From: Candidatus Eiseniibacteriota bacterium
GTDB lineage: Bacteria; Eisenbacteria; RBG-16-71-46
DNA: 49,568 nt
NCBI GenBank assembly: GCA_016178725.1
Contig: JACOSV010000026.1
Location: 85,965-135,532 of the forward strand
Reading direction: 5' to 3'
Position numbers and translations under genes: made by a program. Positions within the stretch are counted from its first letter, which is position 1; every line of letters starts with the position of its first letter. Under the pieces are notes generated by a model. That model was given only the letters and a program-made list of their open reading frames with translations. It was not told the origin of the DNA and made no database searches. This document shows, piece after piece, positions 49,365 to 49,568 of this stretch.

Positions 49365-49568
49365 CGTGGGTCGCCGCGCGCGCTGGGCCGTGTGGCTGGC
49401 GGCGCTCGGAGCGTGCACACTGTGGCTGGTCGTCCAGAACACGATCCTGCTCGCGGCACTCGCCTGGGCAGAGCCGGCCGGCGTGATCTCGGTCGGCGGG
49501 GCGCTGGTGCGCGCGGGGTTCGTGGTCGGCGCGCGCTGCTGGCCGCTGGTCGCGATCGCGCTCGGCGC
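49348..49568 (+). CDS. Membrane protein, partial (runs off the right edge)
   Basis: Starts at ATG 49348 with AAGGAGG 9 nt upstream and continues past the window: MSEPRDVGRRARWAVWLAAL, then GACTLWLVVQNTILLAALAW, then a Gly/Val-rich stretch ending CWPLVAIALG. At least two hydrophobic segments are visible. It overlaps the LiaF-like gene by 17 nt, so they are co-translated and probably act together. The family cannot be assigned from the visible 73 residues. Confidence 0.75.
   Translation, partial: MSEPRDVGRRARWAVWLAALGACTLWLVVQNTILLAALAWAEPAGVISVGGALVRAGFVVGARCWPLVAIALG

Overview
The window is a very GC-rich (roughly 70 percent), densely packed bacterial chromosome segment. Many start codons are GTG or TTG, codons end strongly in G or C, and intergenic gaps are short. 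The organism is Gram-negative: there are lipoprotein signal peptides, a TonB-type C-terminal domain, beta-barrel-like proteins, an electron-transfer-flavoprotein:quinone oxidoreductase and a PapD-like periplasmic chaperone. Three secreted proteins end in a FlgD-like/T9SS-like C-terminal Ig domain, as is common in FCB-group and Candidatus Eisenbacteria-type genomes. That taxonomic placement is inference, not shown by a marker gene.

Layout. 1-1462 (-) is a DUF2156/MprF-like membrane protein cut by the window edge. 1673-3668 (+) holds secreted helix-hairpin-helix protein(s) and a PaaG-like crotonase. 3686-6231 (-) is a probable operon: STAS protein, ArsR repressor, arsenite methyltransferase ArsM and a TonB_C/TPR protein. 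6373-9327 (+) carries an enoyl-CoA hydratase from a near-consensus promoter, a barrel-like protein and a TPR protein, converging on a response-regulator gene at 9317-9811 (-). 9948-19348 (+) is a long same-strand run: IspH, a degenerate LigB-fold protein, a glycosyltransferase, an amidohydrolase, a polyproline/FlgD-domain protein and an 11-Asp-box beta-propeller protein.

19350-20834 (-) is the oddest spot. An AhpD-like gene is followed by a lower-GC gene of unknown function, and a second copy of the AhpD gene's last 23 codons lies beyond it, next to the propeller gene. 20912-23455 (+) is a redox-stress cluster (superoxide dismutase, Bcp/PrxQ peroxiredoxin) plus a Lon-N-domain protein. 23951-26084 (+) encodes a tryptophanase-like lyase and a UPF0173 metallohydrolase. 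A divergent pair follows: CPBP protease (-) and moaD-moaE (+). Two M16 peptidase-family genes (-) face a secreted phosphoesterase (+). 32152-37239 (-) is a five-gene run: thioredoxin reductase, ETF-QO, DUF6600-like lipoprotein, QueG and a small lipoprotein. 37419-39038 (+) is a secreted sugar dehydrogenase-type propeller, followed by a small gene of atypical composition. 39481-43732 (-) is a complete MacAB-like ABC export operon with a clear promoter, and 44038-45289 (+) holds two tandem XRE/cupin regulators. 45444-48801 (+) is a possible surface-fibre export set: coupled micro-ORF, beta-rich pilin-like protein, PapD-like chaperone and a large barrel/usher-like protein. LiaF-like membrane proteins run off the right end.

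The strongest leads are the 918-bp insertion bounded by a 71-bp coding repeat, the chaperone/usher-like triad with its structured leader, the recurrent leaderless promoter architecture (-10 box 6-9 nt before the start codon), and the overlapping back-to-back -10 boxes between the CPBP gene and moaD.
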